From the NCBI GenBank assembly GCA_023386045.1, contig JAEWKK010000030.1, forward strand, positions 278,271-342,270: a stretch of DNA of 64,000 bases. Reading direction: 5' to 3'. Of the stretch, positions 34,707 to 44,531 are shown piece after piece; position 1 is the first letter of the stretch, and the number at the start of each line of letters is the position of its first letter. The notes under the pieces were generated by a model. That model saw nothing but the letters and a program-made list of their open reading frames with translations. It had not been told where the DNA came from and did not search any database. The position numbers and the translations under genes are program-made. This stretch comes from Bacteroidota bacterium (lineage in GTDB: Bacteria > Bacteroidota > Bacteroidia > Chitinophagales > Chitinophagaceae).

Positions 34707-35684
34707 TTAGAATGCTGTTGCTTTTAAATTGAGTCCTGCTTTTTCATCAATGCCGAACATCAGGTTCATGTTCTGTACTGCCTGGCCAGATGCTCCTTTT
34801 AATAAATTATCAATCGCTGAATGTACCACCAGCTTTGTTCCAATCTTCTCCAGCTGGATCACACATTTATTGGTATTGGTCACCTGTTTCAAAAAGATCT
34901 CTTTCTGGCTGATGATGGTAAAGGGATGATCCATGTAAAAATCCTGGTAAGCCTTTGCCAGCTCTTCTTCCTTCCTGTTGCAGGTGATCATGGATGATGC
35001 AAAGATGCCTCTGGTAAAATCTCCTCTCCATGGTACAAAATTGATCAGGGGTTTTCCTGCACCTAGCTGGTGCATGGACTGACTGATCTCTTTCAGGTGC
35101 TGGTGTGTCAAAGTTTTATATGCCTGCACATTTCCTGCCCTCCAGCTGAAATGCGAAGTAGGTGATAGGCCCTGTCCTGCACCGGTTGATCCTGTGATGC
35201 CGGTTGTATAAACTTCTTCATTCAGCAGACCTGCCTTTGCCAGAGGAAGCAATCCTAACTGGATGGCTGTGGCAAAGCAACCGGGATTGGCAATATTATT
35301 TGCCTGTTTGATGGATTCCCTGTTCAATTCGGGAAGTCCATATACAAATTTTCTTTCACCATGACTGGCTGTTGCTTCAAGCCTGAAATCCTGTGAAAGA
35401 TCAATGATCCTGATGTGTGAAGCGATCTTGTTTTGATCAAGAAATTTTTTGGCCTCACCATGACCCACGCATAGAAACAGAACATCGATATCATCAGAGA
35501 GATCACCTGTAAATTCAAGATCAGTATCACCAATCAGGTCCTGGTGCACTGCAGATATGAGGTTGCCAGCATTGCTGCGGCTATGAATAAAAGAAACAGC
35601 TACATACGGATGGTGAATGAGTAAACGTATCAATTCACCACCAGTATAACCTGCTCCTCCAACTATCCCTGCTTTGATCTTCAT
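34707..35684 (-). CDS. argC: N-acyl-gamma-glutamyl-phosphate reductase
   Basis: 325 residues. NAD(P) motif GIVGGAGYTGGELIRLL (6-22); the catalytic Cys sits in ANNIANPGCFATA (about 134-146). It reduces N-acyl-glutamyl phosphate to the semialdehyde. Short spacing to argD and argG on either side supports one transcript. Confidence 0.93.
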   Translation of the reverse strand: MKIKAGIVGGAGYTGGELIRLLIHHPYVAVSFIHSRSNAGNLISAVHQDLIGDTDLEFTGDLSDDIDVLFLCVGHGEAKKFLDQNKIASHIRIIDLSQDFRLEATASHGERKFVYGLPELNRESIKQANNIANPGCFATAIQLGLLPLAKAGLLNEEVYTTGITGSTGAGQGLSPTSHFSWRAGNVQAYKTLTHQHLKEISQSMHQLGAGKPLINFVPWRGDFTRGIFASSMITCNRKEEELAKAYQDFYMDHPFTIISQKEIFLKQVTNTNKCVIQLEKIGTKLVVHSAIDNLLKGASGQAVQNMNLMFGIDEKAGLNLKATAF

Positions 35685-35701
35685 GTTAACAACTGATCTT
35701 T

Positions 35702-36931
35702 TTATTTTTTATTCTCTTCATTGATGGCATTCCAGATGGAAGTCTGGTTGCCAAATATTTTGCTGAAACCTCTTACATCTTCACCACTCCATCCGGAATT
35801 CATTTCTCCATATTTTCCAAACTTGCTGCTCATGAGATCGAATTTGGAATCGATACCCTTTACCTGGAACCTGTAGGGCAGGAGCTGAATGAATACATCA
35901 CCGGTCACATGCTGCTGGCTGCTTTCAAAAAACGCTTCAATATCCCTCATAACCGGATCAAGGATCTGTCCTTCATGCAGCCAGTTGCCATAGAAATGCG
36001 CCAGCTGGTCTTTCCAGTTCAACTGCCATTTGGTAAGAACATGTTTTTCCAGGGCATGATGGGCTTTGATGATCACCATGGGAGCGGCAGCTTCAAAACC
36101 CACACGTCCTTTGATACCAATAATGGTATCACCTACATGAATATCTCTTCCAATGCCATAGGGCGCGGCGATGGTATGTATATATTGAATGGCTGCTGTA
36201 GGATGATCAAAGGAGCGGTCATTGACTTTTTTCAATTCACCTTTTTCAAAAGAAAGTTTGATTTCTTCACTTCCATTCTTGGTCACCTGCGTAGGCCAGG
36301 CTTCTTCGGGCAACATGCCTTTGGATACAAGTGTTTCCTTTCCCCCAACGCTGGTTCCCCACAAACCCTTGTTGATGGAGTACATGGCTTTATCAAAATT
36401 CATGTGGACGCCCTTACTTTTGAGGAAATCAATTTCCTGTTCGCGACTCAACTTCAGATCACGAATGGGAGTGATGATCTCAACGCCCGGTATCATGATG
36501 TGAAAGATCATGTCGAAGCGTACCTGGTCATTTCCAGCGCCGGTGCTGCCATGAGCCACAGCGTCTGCTGATAACTTCTTTGCATGTTCGGCTATGTGTA
36601 AGGCCTGGCTTAGTCTTTCAGCGCTTACACTTAAGGGATAGGTATTGTTCTTAAGAACATTGCCATAGATCAGGTACCTGATGATGCGGTCGTAATAAGT
36701 TTTTACTGCATCAACAGTTGTATGCGTTTTTACACCTAGGGCATAGGCGTGTGCTTCTATCTTCTTTAATTCTTCTTCATCAAAGCCACCTGTGTTCACA
36801 ATGATGCTGTGCACTTCGTAGCCTTTATCCTCTGTCAGGTACTTTACGCAAAAAGAAGTGTCCAGACCACCGCTGAAACCCAAAACAACTTTCTTGGCAT
36901 TGTTGGCAGGCATTTGTTTTTGATCGGCCAT
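35702..36931 (-). CDS. argG: Argininosuccinate synthase
   Basis: 409 residues of the N-type ATP pyrophosphatase family. The PP-loop VLGFSGGLDTS (16-26) binds ATP, and the AHGSTGAGNDQVRFD segment is the citrulline/aspartate site. It condenses citrulline and aspartate. It is the second gene of the operon, 14 bp after the acetyltransferase-type gene. Confidence 0.95.
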   Translation of the reverse strand: MADQKQMPANNAKKVVLGFSGGLDTSFCVKYLTEDKGYEVHSIIVNTGGFDEEELKKIEAHAYALGVKTHTTVDAVKTYYDRIIRYLIYGNVLKNNTYPLSVSAERLSQALHIAEHAKKLSADAVAHGSTGAGNDQVRFDMIFHIMIPGVEIITPIRDLKLSREQEIDFLKSKGVHMNFDKAMYSINKGLWGTSVGGKETLVSKGMLPEEAWPTQVTKNGSEEIKLSFEKGELKKVNDRSFDHPTAAIQYIHTIAAPYGIGRDIHVGDTIIGIKGRVGFEAAAPMVIIKAHHALEKHVLTKWQLNWKDQLAHFYGNWLHEGQILDPVMRDIEAFFESSQQHVTGDVFIQLLPYRFQVKGIDSKFDLMSSKFGKYGEMNSGWSGEDVRGFSKIFGNQTSIWNAINEENKK

Positions 36932-36945
36932 TATAATGATTAAAC

Positions 36946-37665
36946 TTAAAAGTGGAATAAATTGAAAAAAAACATTCTTGTCTTCCTGTTGGTATTTCTT
37001 CCTTCACTTGCAGGCTTGTCAAAGCCTTTCAGTCGCTTCAGGAATTTACTTTGCTTGAGCTTGAAAAGTCGTTCATACATCTTGCTTTTCTTTTCAAAAT
37101 GTTCTCTTGTTTCTTCCGGCTCATAGTGATCCTTTGGATCATAGAGCATGGCGGTGCAAAGACAGTTTTTGCGATCCTTGCTCATGAGGATGTCATAATT
37201 CACGCAGCTTTTACATCCAGCCCAAAATTTTTCATCCTGTGTGAGCTCTGAATAAGTAACAGGTTCATAACCCAGGTCGCTGTTGATCTTCATTACAGCC
37301 AGTCCTGTTGTCAAACCAAAGATCTTGGCCTCAGGATATTTTTCCCGGCTTAGCTGGAAGATCTTTTGCTTGATGGATTTGGCCACACCGCTTTTACGAA
37401 AGAGGGGAGAAACGATCAATCCGGAATTGGCTACATATTCGCCTTCCCAGGTTTCGATATAACAAAAGCCTACCCAGGTGCCATCATCAGTGACCGCGAT
37501 CACGGCCTTGCCTTCGTCAATTTTTTGCGCCACGTATTCAGGTGATCGCTTGGCGATTCCTGTACCGCGGGCTTTGGCCGAAGCTTCCATTTCATTTGTG
37601 ATAAGCTCTGCATAAGCCTTATCCCCGGGTGTTGCCACCCTGATGATAATATTCTGATTCTCCAC
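36946..37665 (-). CDS. GNAT N-acyltransferase, probable glutamate N-acyltransferase (ArgA-like) of the arg operon
   Basis: About 239 residues, start chosen at GTG 37665 (MENQNIIIRV); an in-frame TTG at 37701 would add 12 residues. A GNAT domain covers about residues 5-170. A C-terminal extension has four Cys (GCKSCVNYDIL and NCLCTAML) and a Lys-rich tail, unlike E. coli ArgA, which also has a kinase-like N-terminal domain that is absent here. Position as first gene of the arginine operon points to N-acylglutamate synthase, the committed step. The cysteines could bind metal or confer regulation. Confidence 0.75.
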   Translation of the reverse strand: MENQNIIIRVATPGDKAYAELITNEMEASAKARGTGIAKRSPEYVAQKIDEGKAVIAVTDDGTWVGFCYIETWEGEYVANSGLIVSPLFRKSGVAKSIKQKIFQLSREKYPEAKIFGLTTGLAVMKINSDLGYEPVTYSELTQDEKFWAGCKSCVNYDILMSKDRKNCLCTAMLYDPKDHYEPEETREHFEKKSKMYERLFKLKQSKFLKRLKGFDKPASEGRNTNRKTRMFFFNLFHF

Positions 37666-37763
37666 TATTGTAAAGAGTTGATAGAGTTTATGGATTACCA
37701 ATCCTGTACCAAGAATTCGAGGAAGATTTCACTGATAGGGGCCGTGGTAAGGGGCTCGTCCTA

Positions 37764-37874
37764 TCAGGAACCTCGTCTTGAGAGGTAACGGAACACGTCA
37801 AAGCATACGTCGTACATGCGGGTGCATGCCAGCTCGTGGAATACAAAATGCTTGTTATGCGTGTTCTTGCTCAT
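37764..37874 (-). CDS. Candidate arginine leader peptide upstream of the arg operon
   Basis: A 36-codon frame starting at ATG 37874 and ending TGA TAG at 37766-37761, about 100 bp before the first arg gene. It has four Arg codons, two adjacent (AGA CGA) just before the end (SRRGS). The stop is followed by a stable inverted repeat (ctgatagg...cctatcag) that could alternate with a small stem cctc...gagg. This arrangement resembles transcription-attenuation leaders. Conservation is untested; random occurrence is possible. Confidence 0.35.
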   Translation of the reverse strand: MSKNTHNKHFVFHELACTRMYDVCFDVFRYLSRRGS

Positions 37875-37964
37875 TTTTAGAAGGCGCAAATTTATAGATT
37901 TCCTAAAATATGCGGATATAAAAATATTAATCTGCCAGGATTATACACGTTAAAGTTTCAGCAT

Positions 37965-37989
37965 GAAAAAACCCCGCAAAAAGCGGGGC
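37965..37989 (-). terminator. Rho-independent terminator of tRNA-Gln
   Basis: On the minus strand the stem ccccgc/gcggg g (aaaaa loop) is followed by six T. It lies about 12 bp after the 3' end of the tRNA. Confidence 0.9.
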
Positions 37990-38000
37990 TGATTCATTCG

Positions 38001-38071
38001 TTGAGCTACAAGGATTCGAACCTTGACAGACAGAACCAAAATCTGTAGTGCTACCGTTACACCATAGCTCA
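38001..38071 (-). tRNA. tRNA-Gln (anticodon TTG)
   Basis: A 71-nt cloverleaf on the minus strand. Acceptor TGAGCTA pairs with TAGCTCA, discriminator A. Anticodon stem ACAGA/TCTGT encloses loop TTTTGGT, giving anticodon TTG. D and T arms are intact; CCA is not encoded. Confidence 0.96.
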
Positions 38072-38228
38072 ATCCGAAAGGACTGCAAAAATAAAGGGTG
38101 AGGCAGGATGTACCAAAAAATTTTACGGACTTTATCAATTTATCAGAATCACCAGGTGGTAAAACCATCTCTCTTCCTGTTGAATCAACCCGGCCTATTG
38201 GTCAATTCCCTCTATTTTTACAGCTTTC

Positions 38229-40670
38229 ATGTTTGCTGAAGTCATTATACCACTTGCTCTACCCAAAAATTACACCTGGCATATTCCCGATGCCATGATT
38301 GAAATGATCTCCGTGGGTTGTAGGGTGGAAGTAAACCTCGGCAAGAATAAAAAATATGCAGGCGTTGTCAAATCAATACACAATGACAAACCTGTGGCAT
38401 TTGAAGCAAAAGAGATCATCAGCGTTCTTGATCCCGAACCAGTGATCCAGCGCTACCAGCTGCAATTCTGGGAATGGATGGCCAGCTATTATATGTGCAC
38501 CGAAGGTGAAGTGATGGCCGCAGCGCTTCCTGCCCATTTTAAACTGTCAAGTGAAACCATCCTGGTTTATAACGAGGAATTTGGTGATGATTTTTCTTCT
38601 CTCGACAATGAAGAATACCTGGTAGCGGAGGCCCTGCTCATGAAGCATGAACTCAGGCTCACCGAAGTGCAGCAGATCCTCGATGTGCCTCATGTTTATC
38701 CCATCGTCAACCGGCTCATTGGTAAAAAACTTTGTTTTGTCTGGGAATCCCTGAAACAAACTTTCAATCCCAAAAAAGAAAGTTTTGTTTTATTGAACCA
38801 CGAATACGACAATGAAGACAAGCTTGCAGAACTGCTGAACAACTGGGGACGTGCTCCAAAACAAATGGAACTGCTGCTGGCATACCTGCACCTGGTAAAA
38901 ACCCAGGGCGAGGTTACCAAAGCAGACCTGCTGAAAAAATCAGGGGCAAGCGATGCACAGTTAAAAGGACTGGTTGAAAAAGAAATTCTTCGCATTGATA
39001 AAAGAGCGGTAGACCGTTTGGTATATGCACCTAAGGATGTAGTGGTTGATTTTGAACTGACTCCTGCGCAACAAATAGCTTATCAACAGGTGGAAACAGC
39101 TTTTGCCACGAAACAGGTCAGTCTTTTGCATGGTATCACTTCAAGTGGCAAGACGCATGTCTACATCAAGCTGATAGAGCAATACATAAAGAAGGGGCAA
39201 CAGGTTTTGTACATGTTGCCTGAGATCGCACTTACCTCACAGATCATCCGCCGTCTTCAAAAACATTTTGGTGGATATATTGGTATCTATCATTCAAAAT
39301 TCAGTCAGAACGAAAGAGTGGAGATCTGGAACAAGGTGAAAACAGGTGAATTGAAGATCGTACTTGGCGCCAGGTCTTCACTTTTCCTGCCTTATCTTGA
39401 CCTGGGGCTGATCATCTGTGATGAGGAACATGATTCTTCTTACAAGCAGCAGGACCCGGCACCTCGTTATCATGGCAGGGATGCAGCCATCTATATGTCC
39501 TCTCTCACCAATGCAAAAGTTTTATTGGGAAGTGCTACACCTTCGCTGGAAACCTATTACAATGCGCTTCGTGATAAATATGGGCTGGTGGAATTAACTG
39601 AAAGATTTCGTGAGGTCAGCCTTCCCGAAATTGAAATGATTGATAACCGGACCATCGCCAGCAAACCGGGAGAGAAGGTCATGCTCTCACCACCCTTGCT
39701 TGACGAGATCAGGGCTACTGTTGCAAGAAACAAACAGGTCATACTTTTTCAAAACAGAAGGGGCTATGCACCTTACCAGATCTGCATGGTTTGTGGATGG
39801 ATCGCCCAATGCCGCAACTGTGATGTTTCACTCACCTACCATAAATTTTCCAATAAATTAAAATGTCATTACTGCGGTAATATTTATCCTCCGGCACACA
39901 ACTGTGAGGCTTGTGGCAGCGATAAACTGGTACAGAGGAATTTTGGAACTGAGAAGATAGAAGAGATGCTGGATGCTGAATTGCAGGGCATCCGTGTAGG
40001 TCGCATGGATTTTGATACCATCAGGAACAAGAATGCACATGATGTATTGATCCAGCAATTTGAGCAACGCAAACTGGATGTACTGGTAGGCACGCAAATG
40101 GTAGTGAAAGGTCTTGATTTTGATAATGTGGACCTTGTTGGCATACTGGATGCAGACAGTCTTTTGAATTTTGCAGATTTCAGGGTGAATGAAAGAGCCT
40201 TTCAATTGATGGAGCAGGTGAGTGGACGTGCAGGAAGAAAGGATGGTAAAGGAAAGGTTATGATACAGACCATCAATCCAAAGCACCCCACTTTGTTGCA
40301 CGTGGCCCGTCATGATTATTTGGGCATGTACCAGGAAGAAATTGAAAAAAGAAAGCAGTTTTTTTATCCTCCTTTTTCAAGGGTGATACAGCTGCATTTC
40401 AAACACAGGGAAAGAGATGTGGCCTTTGATGCCGCTCATTCCTTTGCCAAGGAACTGGATCTTCGGTATGGAAAATATTTTGTGGGTCCTGCAGAACCGG
40501 TGGTGAACAGGGTGAGGAATATGTTTCTGATGGAAATGCTGGTCAAGCTTCCAAAGGATAGTCAGTTGATCGCCAGGTGCAAAGAAGATCTGATAAAGGA
40601 GATCGCTCACCTTCACCGGCAGAATCGGTTTAAAAAACTAATTGTGGTACCCGATGTGGATGCCATGTAA
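38229..40670 (+). CDS. priA: Primosomal protein N' (PriA helicase)
   Basis: An 813-residue replication-restart helicase. The N-terminal DNA-binding domain is followed by Walker A GITSSGKTHVY (about 300-310) and the DEEH box in IICDEEHDSSYK (about 396-407). Eight zinc-binding cysteines cluster in residues about 520-560 (CMVCGW, CRNC, CHYCGN, CEACGS), and helicase motif GRAGRKDGKG follows. It reloads the replisome at stalled forks. murB starts 9 bp later and may be co-transcribed. Confidence 0.95.
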   Translation: MFAEVIIPLALPKNYTWHIPDAMIEMISVGCRVEVNLGKNKKYAGVVKSIHNDKPVAFEAKEIISVLDPEPVIQRYQLQFWEWMASYYMCTEGEVMAAALPAHFKLSSETILVYNEEFGDDFSSLDNEEYLVAEALLMKHELRLTEVQQILDVPHVYPIVNRLIGKKLCFVWESLKQTFNPKKESFVLLNHEYDNEDKLAELLNNWGRAPKQMELLLAYLHLVKTQGEVTKADLLKKSGASDAQLKGLVEKEILRIDKRAVDRLVYAPKDVVVDFELTPAQQIAYQQVETAFATKQVSLLHGITSSGKTHVYIKLIEQYIKKGQQVLYMLPEIALTSQIIRRLQKHFGGYIGIYHSKFSQNERVEIWNKVKTGELKIVLGARSSLFLPYLDLGLIICDEEHDSSYKQQDPAPRYHGRDAAIYMSSLTNAKVLLGSATPSLETYYNALRDKYGLVELTERFREVSLPEIEMIDNRTIASKPGEKVMLSPPLLDEIRATVARNKQVILFQNRRGYAPYQICMVCGWIAQCRNCDVSLTYHKFSNKLKCHYCGNIYPPAHNCEACGSDKLVQRNFGTEKIEEMLDAELQGIRVGRMDFDTIRNKNAHDVLIQQFEQRKLDVLVGTQMVVKGLDFDNVDLVGILDADSLLNFADFRVNERAFQLMEQVSGRAGRKDGKGKVMIQTINPKHPTLLHVARHDYLGMYQEEIEKRKQFFYPPFSRVIQLHFKHRERDVAFDAAHSFAKELDLRYGKYFVGPAEPVVNRVRNMFLMEMLVKLPKDSQLIARCKEDLIKEIAHLHRQNRFKKLIVVPDVDAM

Positions 40671-40679
40671 AGAATAGAA

Positions 40680-41693
40680 ATGATCATGGAGGAAAACATA
40701 TCACTCAGGCCATACAATACTTTTGGCATTGAAGCAAAGGCCCGGTATTTCAATAGATTTTCAACAAAGGAAGATCTAACTGAAATGCTGGATCATCCGG
40801 AAGCAAAGCGTCAGTTATTGATACTTGGAGGCGGTAGCAATATTTTACTGACCGGAGATGTTGATGGACTGGTATTGAAAAATGAGATCGATGGAATTGA
40901 GCTGGTACGGGAAGATGATGAACACTTCTATGTTAAAGCAGGAGCGGGAGTGAACTGGCATCGCTTTGTTTTGCATTGCGTACAAAACAATATGGCAGGA
41001 GTTGAGAACCTGTCTCTTATTCCCGGAAACGTTGGTGCATCGCCCATGCAGAATATTGGAGCCTATGGTGTTGAAATAAAAGATGTCTTTCATGAACTGG
41101 AAGCGATGCACATCAAAGAAAAAACGATAGAGAAATTTCATTTAGAGGATTGTGCATTTGGCTACAGAGAAAGTGTGTTTAAAAATAAATACAGGGGAGA
41201 CTTCATTATCACAAGCGTTACTTACCGGCTAAATAAAAAACCTTCTTTCAATACCAGCTATGGTGCTATTAATAAGGAATTGGAACAAATGGGTGTGCAG
41301 GAATTAAGTATTGCAGCCATCTCACAGGCAGTGATTAATATCCGCAGTTCCAAACTTCCCGATCCAAAACAAATTGGAAATGCCGGTAGTTTTTTCAAGA
41401 ACCCTGTCATTGCCAATGAACAGTACCATGCTCTGAAAAATGAATTTCCAGATATTGTTGCCTTCCCTGCTTCAGATGCAACCACCAAGCTGGCAGCAGG
41501 ATGGCTGATAGAGCAATGCGGATGGAAGGGTTACAGGAAGGGTGATGCAGGTTGTTATCCCAAACAGGCCCTCGTGCTGGTGAATTATGGCCAGGCCAAA
41601 GGGCAGGAGATCTATGAACTTAGTGAAGCTATCATCCAGTCGGTTCAAAAGAAATTTGGTGTGAAGCTTGAAAGAGAAGTCAATATCATCTGA
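40680..41693 (+). CDS. murB: UDP-N-acetylenolpyruvoylglucosamine reductase
   Basis: 337 residues of the type I MurB family. FAD-binding segment LILGGGSNILL (about residues 46-56); YRESVFKNKYRG and GNAGSFFKNPV line the active site; the final Glu-containing helix closes the domain. It forms UDP-MurNAc for peptidoglycan. ATG at 40680 or 40686 are both possible. A terminator follows. Confidence 0.95.
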   Translation: MIMEENISLRPYNTFGIEAKARYFNRFSTKEDLTEMLDHPEAKRQLLILGGGSNILLTGDVDGLVLKNEIDGIELVREDDEHFYVKAGAGVNWHRFVLHCVQNNMAGVENLSLIPGNVGASPMQNIGAYGVEIKDVFHELEAMHIKEKTIEKFHLEDCAFGYRESVFKNKYRGDFIITSVTYRLNKKPSFNTSYGAINKELEQMGVQELSIAAISQAVINIRSSKLPDPKQIGNAGSFFKNPVIANEQYHALKNEFPDIVAFPASDATTKLAAGWLIEQCGWKGYRKGDAGCYPKQALVLVNYGQAKGQEIYELSEAIIQSVQKKFGVKLEREVNII

Positions 41694-41703
41694 CCATCTA
41701 ATA

Positions 41704-41736
41704 AAAAAAGTCTTCAATTGGAAGACTCTTTTTTTA
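41704..41736. terminator. Bidirectional terminator between murB and the MoxR-like gene
   Basis: The stem agtcttc/gaagact with loop aattg is flanked by A-run on the left and T-run on the right, so it can serve both convergent genes. Confidence 0.85.
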
Positions 41737-41755
41737 TTAAGATGCGACCAATAAT

Positions 41756-43291
41756 TTAAAAATCATCTTCATTCAATTCATCATCATCGTCAAAACCGCC
41801 AGTCTGTATATTCAGCATGCTTCCCATAAGGTCTTTAAATTCCACTGAAGTCTCCAGGATTTTTTTGCTGATCATGGAAAAAGAGGATAAGCCATGCAGC
41901 ACAAACTCCATCAGCAGCGCGTTCTCAATTTCATTTGCCTTTGGGAAATATTTTTTTACCAGAGAATGAAGCCCGTCAACTTTATAAAGCATGTTGATCT
42001 TATCGCGGTCCTGGTTGTTGAAGAAGAGGTTCACATGATTGCCCTTATCAAACCAGCTGATCACGGAGCGGTAAGGATTGTCTACTACTTCAGGTGTTTC
42101 ACCTTTTCTCGCTGCCCTTCTTTTTAATGTTTCCGGATTTGGAAAGTATTGAACAAACTGGGACCTGATGGATTTATCCAGCAGGTTCATGGCTACCTGG
42201 TAAGGACCTTCCTGCTCACCTTCATACACCAGTTCTATTTTTCCTGTGATGGAGGGAATGATACCTACCAAATCACTGATCCAGACCTGTGTTTGTTTTT
42301 CATTGTTTACGATAGCTCTTCGTTCTGCAGCGCTGACAGCATTTTCAAATGCAGAAATGGTCAGCCTTGCACTCACACCACTCTTTTTATCTACAAATTC
42401 ACTTCCCCTTGCTTCAAAAGCCACCTGCTCAATCAGTCTTTTTACAAGATCACTGATGGCAACTTTTTCTGACTGCTCTTTTGCGATCTCCGCTTCCTGT
42501 TCAGTAATCGATAATGCATTTTCAAGAGATTTGGGATAGTGCGTCAGTATCTGGCTTTCGATCCTGTCTTTTAGAGGTGTAACGATGGACCCGCGATTGG
42601 TATAGTCTTCCGGGTTGGCAGTGAACACAAAAAGGATATCCAATGGAAGGCGCAATTTGAATCCACGGATCTGCACATCACCTTCTTCAAGAATATTAAA
42701 AAGGGCTACCTGAATTCTTGCCTGCAAATCGGGAAGCTCGTTGATCACAAAAATGCTTCGGTTGCTTTTTGGAATAATGCCGTAGTGGATCACTCTTTCA
42801 TCTGCAAAACTTAACCGAAGGTTGGCAGCTTTGATAGGATCTATATCACCAATGAGGTCAGCCACACTTACATCTGGTGTGGCCAGCTTTTCACCATAAC
42901 GCTGGCTGCGATGGATCCATTCAATAGGAGTGTCGTCACCTTTTTCATTGATCAGGTCTTTGGAATATTTTGAGAGCGGCTTTAAGGGATCATCATTAAT
43001 CTCGCTGCCTGCAATCACAGGAATGTATTCATCCAGCAGTTCTGTCATCTGCCTGGCCATTCTTGTTTTTGCCTGTCCGCGTAATCCAAGAAAAAGAATA
43101 TTGTGTTTGCTCAGCAAAGCTCTTTCTACATCCGGTATCACCGTGTCTTCATAACCAATGATGCCTTCAAATGTTTCTTCTTTCTGCTGTAGTTTTTTTA
43201 TAAGGTTCTGACGCACTTCTTCCTTGATGCCTTTTGGTACATAGCCCGCCTCTTTTAATTCCCTGATGGTATTGATTCTTTTATAATCCAT
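41756..43291 (-). CDS. MoxR/magnesium-chelatase-like AAA+ ATPase
   Basis: 511 residues. Walker A GLRGQAKT (69-76), Walker B IFVINELPDL (about 192-201), and the sensor strand FVFTANPEDYTNRG (about 233-246). The order fits the MoxR/ChlI group of AAA+ ATPases, which remodel VWA-domain partners. The upstream gene on the same strand encodes just such a VWA protein, so the two probably act together. The final residues are very acidic (DDDDELNEDDF). No chlorophyll pathway is present; the substrate is unknown. Confidence 0.85.
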   Translation of the reverse strand: MDYKRINTIRELKEAGYVPKGIKEEVRQNLIKKLQQKEETFEGIIGYEDTVIPDVERALLSKHNILFLGLRGQAKTRMARQMTELLDEYIPVIAGSEINDDPLKPLSKYSKDLINEKGDDTPIEWIHRSQRYGEKLATPDVSVADLIGDIDPIKAANLRLSFADERVIHYGIIPKSNRSIFVINELPDLQARIQVALFNILEEGDVQIRGFKLRLPLDILFVFTANPEDYTNRGSIVTPLKDRIESQILTHYPKSLENALSITEQEAEIAKEQSEKVAISDLVKRLIEQVAFEARGSEFVDKKSGVSARLTISAFENAVSAAERRAIVNNEKQTQVWISDLVGIIPSITGKIELVYEGEQEGPYQVAMNLLDKSIRSQFVQYFPNPETLKRRAARKGETPEVVDNPYRSVISWFDKGNHVNLFFNNQDRDKINMLYKVDGLHSLVKKYFPKANEIENALLMEFVLHGLSSFSMISKKILETSVEFKDLMGSMLNIQTGGFDDDDELNEDDF

Positions 43292-43377
43292 TTCTTTATG
43301 TTTTCCGGAGAAGAACCTGGTTCTTCATTTATTGATGATAGTAATCTTTTAATGATGATGTTTTCTGAAAGGTTCAC

Positions 43378-44475
43378 TCAATATACCGTTTTCCTTTTTC
43401 CACTTTCAAAGTCGCGGAAGATGAAGGCACCTAACCTGTCCAGGCTTGCGAAATAGGCTTTGCCATTATTGGTTTCGGTGAATTCCTGAACAAATCTTTG
43501 CAGGTAGGGATCCGTTGCGATCATGAAGGTGGTGATGGGTATCTTCAGTTTTTTGCATTGTGCTGCCAGGTTCAGGCAACGGCTGGTGACTTTCCTGTCC
43601 AGACCAAAACTGTTCTTATAATACCGCCTTCCGATCTTCAGACAGGTTGGCTTGCCATCTGTGATCATGAAGATCTGTTTGTTGGGATTTTTTCTTCTTC
43701 TTAAAATATCCATCGCCAGTTCCAGTCCCGCTACTGTATTGGTATGATAAGGTCCTACCTGCAAATAGGGAAGGTCTTTGATCTCCACAGGCCAGGCGTC
43801 GTTTCCAAAAACAACTATGTCAAGAGTATCTTTTGGATATTTTGTTGTGATGAGTTCACTCAGGGCCATGGCAACTTTTTTCGCAGGTGTGATCCTGTCT
43901 TCGCCATAAAGGATCATGGAGTGAGAGATATCAATCATCAAAACCGTTGATGTCTGCGATTTGAAATCCGTTTCCCTGATCTGGAGGTCATCTTCCTGCA
44001 TGGTAAAGGAATCCAGGCCGTGGTTGATCTGTGCATTGCGGATAGATTCAGTGAAATCAATCTGTTCGAGCATATCACCAAACTGGAAAGGTCTTGTATC
44101 CGGACTTACCTCATCACCCTGGCCAGGCTTTCTTGTCTGGTGGTCGCCTGCCTTTGTTTTTTTGAGTTTGCCGAAGATTTCTTCAAGGCTTTTCTTGCGG
44201 ATCCCCTGTTCAGTTTTCGGCGTGATCTTTATTTCTGTCTTTTCCTCGTTTTCAGTGATGAATCCTTTGTCCTTAAGGTCCTGTATAAAATCACCCATGC
44301 CATATTCTTCGTTGGTCAGCTCATACTGGCGGTCCAGCTGGTTCATCCAGTCAAGTGCTTCGGCCACATCACCACTCGTATAGGTTAGCAATTGCATGAA
44401 GAGGTCCAGCAGCTGATCAAACTTTGACTTGCCTTCGGCATTGGGATCAAATTTGGAGAAATGAAAACCGTTCAT
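43378..44475 (-). CDS. VWA-domain protein, partner of the MoxR-like ATPase
   Basis: 365 residues. The C-terminal half is a von Willebrand A domain with an intact metal site (MIDISHS, Asp182-Ser186, with later Thr and Asp in FMITDGKPT). The N-terminal half (1-175) is helical and charged. Pairs of MoxR ATPase and VWA protein are thought to assemble or activate enzyme complexes. It precedes the ATPase gene by 86 bp on the same strand. Confidence 0.82.
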   Translation of the reverse strand: MNGFHFSKFDPNAEGKSKFDQLLDLFMQLLTYTSGDVAEALDWMNQLDRQYELTNEEYGMGDFIQDLKDKGFITENEEKTEIKITPKTEQGIRKKSLEEIFGKLKKTKAGDHQTRKPGQGDEVSPDTRPFQFGDMLEQIDFTESIRNAQINHGLDSFTMQEDDLQIRETDFKSQTSTVLMIDISHSMILYGEDRITPAKKVAMALSELITTKYPKDTLDIVVFGNDAWPVEIKDLPYLQVGPYHTNTVAGLELAMDILRRRKNPNKQIFMITDGKPTCLKIGRRYYKNSFGLDRKVTSRCLNLAAQCKKLKIPITTFMIATDPYLQRFVQEFTETNNGKAYFASLDRLGAFIFRDFESGKRKTVY

Positions 44476-44531
44476 AGCCTTTACAATCTACAATAATTAT
44501 GCTTTGTTTGTTCAATGCAAACTGATAAAGA

